From Siphlonurus alternatus (Eukaryota; Arthropoda; Insecta; Ephemeroptera; Siphlonuridae), in NCBI GenBank assembly GCA_949825025.1, contig OX463780.1, positions 47,141,280 through 47,205,279 on the forward strand: 64,000 bases of DNA, written 5' to 3'. A program made the translations under genes and the position numbers. Below are positions 58,350 to 64,000 of this stretch, piece after piece; position 1 is the first letter of the stretch; every line of letters begins with the position of its first letter. Below the pieces are notes generated by a model. The model did not search any database and had not been told where the DNA came from. It worked only from the letters and a program-made list of their open reading frames with translations.

Positions 58350-58768
58350 TTTAAAAAAAAAAATCTACTAAAAAACAGAAGTAAAGTAAACACGATACAA
58401 TTTTTTAATTATTGCATACAATTTTTCCTCACAAAAAAACTTGAATTCCATTATTTGTTTGTATGGAGAGGAAATTTTCGTATTAAGAAAAATTGTAGGC
58501 AAAATAGTATCGTGTCATACAGGCTTTAATAAAATGTTAAAAAATCGAGACATCAGCTGATCAAATCACAAAAGTGTATTATGAAGGACAACTTTATTTC
58601 AGAAATAGTAATGACTACTACATAAAAAAACAAGTGCAAACATCCAGTACAGTAAACTTTGGTTACATACATTAAGTTCAATTTTTGCTCCATAGATGAC
58701 ATGCAGAAAGGTTTTTAGGCGAATACAGTACAAGAGCCAGTTATTATAAATATTATAATTTAATAAGC
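58350..58768. other. Non-coding block
   Basis: A+T-rich; nothing recognised. Confidence 0.55.
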
Positions 58769-58838
58769 AGCCGCCATTATGGTTTCTCACCCCGAGTATT
58801 AGGCCACACACTTTACATATACTTCAGGCAACAGTTCT
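58769..58838 (+). repeat. Dispersed repeat fragment, copy 2
   Basis: GCCGCCATTATGGTTTCTCA and GAGTATTAGGCCACACACTT match 32641-32712. ATTAGCCT follows in both places. Element type unknown. Confidence 0.6.
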
Positions 58839-59030
58839 CTGGAGCGGCTATGAAATACAGACAAAGAGATGTGCACAGAAATTAGCCTACGTTTGAATCA
58901 CAAAGCATGGAGCGTATATTACACTGCCTAGTATGAATTATAAGTGATCTGATTTTCAGTATATTACATTTCATTCTAATAACAATATTTTTCTAAAATA
59001 TCACATGCATGATTTTTATGTTACAAATTT

Positions 59031-59108
59031 AACTGGAGGAAAAAAAAAAAGAGGTGCCTAAATTTATTTAACTGGACGAAAAAAAAAAAAAGAGGTGCCT
59101 AAATTTTT
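59031..59108. repeat. Two-copy tandem repeat, 39-bp period
   Basis: AACTGGA.GAAAAAAAAAA and AGAGGTGCCTAAATTT are repeated with a 39-base offset. Flanking CACATGCATGATT (59001) and AATGCATGTGAAA (59114) are inverted, so the pair may sit inside a small palindromic element. Confidence 0.85.
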
Positions 59109-59325
59109 GTAGCAATGCATGTGAAAAAATATATGTGTAAAAAATAAGCATATTATATAGAAAGGTGAAATACATTTAAAAGGATGACAAATTTAAAGCA
59201 ACATTTGAATTCATGCATAATGAAATAAATTATATTTGAATTTGATGTTACTTGTTTTTATTTTCAAGTACTTAAATTCATAAATAATTATTTCTATAAC
59301 CTAAAGACAATTACAACCTCACTTA

Positions 59326-59520
59326 GGGGGGTCACACACTGCCTTCGTATCGCATGGTATCGTATGACTTCGTATAATAAAAATTTAGAACCGGTTCTAA
59401 ATTAAAAACGTACGATCGCATGCAATACGAAACAAAGCTGTGTGTGCGTGTATATTATCTTGATCGCATAGGTTCTTTATCATACGATGCGAAATGATTC
59501 TATTCTGTGTGAGACACCCC
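59326..59520 (+). mobile_element. Family J MITE copy 2
   Basis: 195 bp flanked by TTA on both sides (59323-59325, 59521-59523). The ends are GGGGGGTCACACACTGCC and GTGTGAGACACCCC. It is the inverse of J1 over its whole length, including the CATGGTATCGTATGACTTCG block and AACGTACGATCGCATGC. Confidence 0.9.
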
Positions 59521-59965
59521 TTAGAAGTGTAGAACCTGGTCGCCCACATCGAGTCTGGTTTTGAGTGGTACCCCCACGTAAGTCTGATTCGACTGTTTTG
59601 TATCCTTGGTAACATTTTCATCTGTGATGGGAATTAGTCTGGTTCACTTGAGACGTCACGTCTACTCGTTTTAAGTAGAGGTCACGTAGACGCACAAATT
59701 GTTGAATCTCAAAGGAATCAAATCATGCAGAAAGGAGAACTTGTGAAGTTAACTTGTCAGCTATATGTATGAGGATTATATTAAAATATTTTACGTCAAA
59801 ATGTCAGTAGAGGTGGAAAATATCTTAAGAATTTAGTATAAAAAAACTTATTCGTTTTTATTATTTAAGAAAAAAAAATGTTCGTGTAGTTTTATAAAGC
59901 GATGATGATAGAATAGCGAGTATAATAATATAAGAGTACTTTAAAGTAAAAAAAAAAAAAAAAAA

Positions 59966-60041
59966 GAAAAAAAAATCAGAGTTGCATAATTTGGTACCCT
60001 CTTTCCGTTTCTGCAATAAATTTTTTTCATGCAGGTTGTCC
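59966..60041. mobile_element. Family B MITE, right end only (copy B4)
   Basis: TCAGAGTTGCATAATTTGGT, ACCCTCT, TTTCTGCAATAAA and CATGCAGGTTGTCC match the right end of B1-B3, and AT follows. The rest is replaced by an A-rich run at 59947-59975. Confidence 0.85.
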
Positions 60042-60171
60042 ATTATTAGTATTATTTCAAAGTGAGTGAATATATAATAATCGGGTCAGAATTCACAACC
60101 GGTGCACTTACTGTAGCAAAAAAATTATTTACCATCTAGGATACTTGTCATATTTTTCTAAGATATACAAT

Positions 60172-60485
60172 GGAGTATTGTCCTCAATTTTTTTATTGCA
60201 GAAATGGATAGAGCGTGCAAAGTTATGCTATCCTGATTTTTTTCAGATTTTTTAGAGCCCGGGAAGTATTTTTAAAAAATTATTGAAAGTCCTTTTTGTG
60301 ACGTCACGCGGCGACAAGTCCTATCTTTTTCTTAAGGAGCGGCGTCTCGTGACGTCACAAAAATAACTTTCAATAATTTTTTTAAAATAGTTCTCGGGCT
60401 CTAAAAAATCTGAAAAAAATCAGGGTAGCATAACTTTGCACCCTCTATCCATTTCTGCAATAAAAAAAATGGAGGACAATATTCC
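60172..60485. mobile_element. Family A MITE copy 3
   Basis: 314 bp, almost identical to A1. AT flanks both ends (60170-60171, 60486-60487). The ends are GGAGTATTGTCCTC and its inverse. TGACGTCA occurs at 60299 and 60350 around TCCTATCTTTTTCTTAAGGA. The A1/A3 similarity suggests recent transposition of this subfamily. Confidence 0.93.
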
Positions 60486-60487
60486 AT

Positions 60488-61439
60488 TTAAGTTAAACAG
60501 TGTTAATAAAAACCACTCTTTCAACGATACTTACTTTGAAACACTATGCATGCAAACATCAGAATTAAAACAATTAAAGAACTTTTAGTAATTTGTTATT
60601 TACAGTAAAATTAAGACACGATACTCTTGAGATTTAGTGTGTACGTAGCTGCAACAAGCGAGTGGTAATGTTACACAACAGTAGACAGACATGAGAGCAC
60701 CTTTTCTGTCACATCAGCAGCCCTCCACAGGGACGTTAGGAAGTCGGTGACGCAGAGAGGGCAGCCGTCATGTCGAGTTAACGAAAGACTGCCCCAGCAG
60801 ACAGCTGGTCCTAGCATACGACATGAAGTGTTTACCATAACACCCTCAGTGGACCTCTCTCTATATCCATTTTTTTGTTCTGGCTAAAATAAATGTCCTT
60901 TTGGTCACAAGCAAAAAAAAACAAAAGTATCTAAAAATATTATTCCGTATATTTTTTACCATGATTTTTTTCTTTTTTTTTTTTTTAGAAATCAATCTTC
61001 ATGCAGTATTCTTAAAATTTTTTTGAAAAAGCTTTTATTTTCATATTTTATGCTTGCTTTTACTCATGTTTCTATAAAATAATTCAGATCGATAATCTCT
61101 CTCTGCCCCTCGGCACAACATGACAGTCACGTGGTGAGGTGGGCGTGGCTGCTCTGAGAACACCCTTGGCGCCACTTGATATCAGCTTCACAATATTCTA
61201 ATCTCTACAAGTCTTTGTACTATGTCGGACAATAGAAATTTATGACAGACAAGTTTGTCTCAGAGTTTATTATTGTTGATGTCTGTTAAAACCAGTACTA
61301 TTGTTTTATTATAGACAATGATGACCAACATTGTATTCAACACATTTAGCATATTAACGTAAAATGTACAGTACAAGACAGTACCATCATCATTAAATTT
61401 TGTTTCAATAACATTTTGTAGAGGAAATGGGCAAATTGC
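60488..61439. other. Non-coding block with a G+C-richer patch
   Basis: About 60640-60860 and 61110-61180 are G+C-richer but have no usable reading frame or recognised RNA. The right part overlaps a 131-codon minus frame (61260-61655) that runs into the C2 MITE and is not supported as a gene. Confidence 0.45.
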
Positions 61440-61690
61440 ATGTATTAATTTTTTACTGCATGTTTGGATAGAAGACATCAACTCTATATATTGCCATTTT
61501 TTTCCCTCCCTTTCTGAAAATTCTGTAACTTCATAGTGTTGTAAATATTTAGCACGCAAGCATATGGGGTAAGATATTAAATTACTATGACGTAACAGCG
61601 AGCACGATTTTAAAGGTCTTTTAAAAAAAATTTGAAACCATAACTCGAGATCCAAATATAAAGTTAAAAAATTGACTGCAGATTTTTTTC
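61440..61690. mobile_element. Family C MITE copy 2 (diverged)
   Basis: In reverse complement it matches C1: the GGATCTCGAGTT..GGTTTCA region, the central GTTACGTCATAGTAAT, and CATATGCTTGCGTGCTAAATA. The TGACGTCA core has become TGACGTAA. Confidence 0.5.
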
Positions 61691-63107
61691 AATTTTAATT
61701 AAAAATACATGACTTTGGTGATTAAATAATTTTTTTTTTCTCATCACTGGTTGATATTGTTACCCAGCACCACGAGTACTCATATTGCACGTTGAGCACG
61801 CGTGTCTGATGCATGGTTTCCAGGGGAAATGCTTGCACCACTCTGGAAGACGTGATGCAATATACGAGCTCCGAGACACGTGGAAAAAAAAAAAAAACCT
61901 TTTGTCGGTTTGAAGATTGTCTAGAGGGTCCCTCGAACCTAACCCTTGGGAGGACTGTGAGGAGATGACTTCTGTGTGTTGTCTTGGAGAGATCTGTCAT
62001 TACATGTGATGACAGGGGTCCTGAATCGGAATATAGAGATGTATAGTTCGATCTGGTATAGGAAATGATTCCATATAAACTTCTTAGTGGATCTAAAATC
62101 ACAAAAATATGCTTAAAAAAAAAGGTGAAGTTTAACACCAAAAGTCATGCACTGGAGAAAGAGTATCCCAAAATTTGACTAATTTACCTAAGGAAACGTG
62201 TCCATCAGAATGTTCAGATGGATGTTATGTATGTTTCTGAATATCTGTATAGAAATGTAAAATAGTGATGGTCAAAAATAGTACCTGGATCAGACATCGT
62301 TTTTCCCCTCTTTATTTCTCAACTTTATAACTTTGAGTTTCTGTAAATATAATATGGGAGTCACGCCCTTATTTATATTAATTTCAGTTCCAATATTTAC
62401 CACTATAGGTAACTATTTGGCACGTGTCGTTTTTTTTTTTAAGTTTTCCAGTTACAGTAATAAATGTGATGATAACCTTTGACCTTCCCCAAATCAACAT
62501 TGCCAGTTGACATGAACGTACTGTACACCAGCACATCTCGTACGAGCAAGTTTCATGGTAAAATCAATATGTTTGTGTTACATAAATTTAGAATCAGCCA
62601 GCTTCATTATTATGTGTTCATTCATTTTGTTTGTTTTTCTTTTATCCATCATGCTGTACTCATTATCAATACCAGGAATGGGGGGGGGGGTATGAGGAGA
62701 ATAACAAAAGTTTTATTAAATTTATCAAAACTTTTGTTCTACATTCTGTTTAGAGACTTATAATATTTCATATTATTATTTGTACACATACACATACAGC
62801 AAAGATAATATCATTAATTTATCTGTTTTCTATAATCGTAGTTTTTACTTTTTATTGATTTTTTTTTTATATAATAAAAGAGAGACTGCTATAATTGGGT
62901 ATTTAAATATTTGCCATCAAACAACTTATAAAATAGTACATTTTTATATAATAAATGTATTATTAACTTAAATTATAAATTATGTTATTTTTTATGGTGA
63001 CCAAATTACAACGAAGATAACTTTTATGGCAACAGGTTAGAGTATAGTTCGATCTATTGTAAGTTTTGAAGCTTAAAAATATATAAAATTGACTCATGAG
63101 ATATATA
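61691..63107. other. Non-coding block
   Basis: A 139-codon minus frame (61722-62141) spans a G+C-richer patch but is broken by homopolymers and has no recognisable domain. A G-run of about 10 lies near 62680. No gene supported. Confidence 0.45.
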
Positions 63108-63233
63108 CACTGCAAAAACAACTAAATACCAAAGGCATTGAGAATCTCCACAATCACTTTTACATCACCAAAAGTGTTTAGCTTCTCAATGCTTTTATTG
63201 TTTACGGTCTTCATACCTGTTGTAAAAAGCTAA

Positions 63234-63310
63234 AAAGTGATCACCAATCTAACTACTCGCCAGCTTAACTTCGGTAATCACTTTCGATCATACCCTTACC
63301 ACTGCACTGC
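63234..63310 (-). repeat. 5S-like patch (copy S8), degraded
   Basis: AGTGATCACCAATCTAACTA and CAGCTTAACTTCGGTAATCA line up with the reverse complement of the 5S-SINE head, followed by TTACCACTGCACTGC (S1: CAATGCACTGCG). Clear but diverged. Confidence 0.5.
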
Positions 63311-63411
63311 TAATGCTTTCTTAGTAGGAAGAGTATTATTGAGGTATATAAAATAAATAAGAGCTATGGTGAAATGATAAGGGTTCATTTCAATACAAGG
63401 TTATACAAATT

Positions 63412-63730
63412 TCGACCCTAGGGTAAAATTTGATGGCGGTTCTAATGGTGACCCTTAAATTTGCGACCCTTTGACCCTTAAGGGTCAAAAGACCCTTAAA
63501 TTTTTTTTTCGTGAAAAATTGCGAAATTGACATTAGCAATGTCCTTAATTAACTTTAGAGCTCTTATTTACGCATTTTAAGGGTCGACCCTTGGGGTCTA
63601 ACAGGGGTCATTTTTAAAAGTATACAAATATTTATAACAAAATTTGTCAAAAACTGTGAGGATTATGGATTTAGCATTGGCTTTAATTGATTCAGTAAGA
63701 ATAATGACCCTCTAAGGGTCGACCCCTAAA
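63412..63730. repeat. Cluster of GACCCTT / AAGGGTC motifs
   Basis: About a dozen GACCC or GGGTC units in both orientations, including the palindromes TTGACCCTTAAGGGTCAA (63472-63489) and AAGGGTCGACCCTT (about 63579). TTTGACCCTTA-type units resemble nuclear-receptor half-sites (AGGTCA, AAGGGTCA), but they may simply be a transposon's subterminal repeats. Confidence 0.7.
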
Positions 63731-64000
63731 ATATATTACGATCTATTCCGCATATAATACTTCTAAATGCTATTAACATGCAATTTCTGAATGCTAATTC
63801 TATTAACAAAAATCTAATGTTTAAAACGTTAGTTTTTAAATGGTAAAAACAGTGATTAAATAGCAAAGACATTTAGCTATTTTTCTAAATACTTTTAACG
63901 TTCAGTAAATGTTAAAAGCATGGAGGGTCTGAATACCGATTTTTTGCAGTGTATATATATAGATATAGAGGAGATAAAATTGCCATGGAACCAGGGTCGG

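Larger units (their letters stand above)
63108..63951. mobile_element. 844-bp element with CACTGCAAAAA ends
   Basis: The left end CACTGCAAAAA and the right end TTTTTTGCAGTG are inverted, with TATA-type sequence on both sides (63104-63107, 63952-63955). CACTG ends with a possible 4-bp duplication recall Chapaev/CACTA-type elements, but the A+T-rich flank makes the duplication uninformative. The interior is non-coding: a hairpin (63142-63198), a 5S-like patch, and a cluster of GACCC motifs. Confidence 0.5.

Noticed and set aside
58026..58529. 167-codon frame, the longest in the window
   Set aside because: Its middle is the 75-bp tandem array, whose period keeps every frame open. It starts at TTG and its tail is A+T-rich.
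61722..62141. 139-codon minus-strand frame as a gene
   Set aside because: Contains homopolymer-encoded Phe and Lys runs, no recognisable domain and no supporting splice or promoter signals.
1360..62971. Open reading frames of 60-139 codons across the window as protein-coding genes
   Set aside because: Most start at non-ATG codons or lie in A+T-rich or repeat sequence, overlap on opposite strands, and show no domain, signal or family resemblance.

Overview
This is an A+T-rich (about 70% by eye), gene-poor stretch of animal nuclear DNA, most likely from an invertebrate. The evidence is animal-type splice signals, a SINE whose head derives from 5S rRNA, many short palindromic DNA transposons (MITEs), long simple repeats and CTCF-like sites. 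An arthropod is my best guess, but nothing fixes the species. I find no convincing protein-coding gene. The open frames are short (167 codons at most), fall in repeats or A+T-rich DNA, and show no recognisable protein family. The window is best read as intergenic or intronic DNA.

The dominant content is a community of non-autonomous mobile elements, lettered here for convenience. Families A, B, D and E (with C as a distant relative) are 0.26-0.4 kb palindromes. They share one internal arm (a CTGATTTTTTCAGATTTTT block, a CCCGGGAACTATTTTTAAA block, then ATTGAAAGTC) but carry different terminal inverted repeats. A, B and D also share a central CCTATC-TTTTTCTTAAGG spacer. Family F (49-55 kb, plus a half copy near 22 kb) is flanked by TTAA. 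Families G, H and J are flanked by TTA or TAA, as PIF/Harbinger-type elements are. Families I, K, L, M, N and O are further palindromic elements. Several elements are nested: A1 in B1 at 18.1-18.75 kb, A2 in a 5S-SINE at 23.6-24.2 kb, a 1.5-kb foldback element in a G element at 3.2-4.9 kb, and a G element in an apparent insert within an H element at 52.0-52.5 kb. A last element with CACTGCAAAAA ends lies at 63.1-63.95 kb.

The 5S-derived SINE is represented by a full copy with a 36-A tail at 32.2-32.6 kb and about seven older copies or fragments, most on the minus strand. A minus-strand tRNA-like SINE head lies near 39.2 kb.

Possible host signals are sparse. They are a 34-nt microexon candidate with good splice sites and a branch point (19253-19286), a zero-length recursive splice site candidate (54639/54640), CpG-richer blocks near 12.9-13.2, 15.1 and 31.3-31.5 kb that could be promoters or 5' exons, and two near-consensus CTCF sites (15822 and 31249). 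The TGACGTCA (CRE/ATF) palindrome occurs 26 times by hand count against about 0.5 expected, and three B elements each carry a near-consensus CTCF core. Together these suggest the MITEs have spread regulatory-type motifs through this region.
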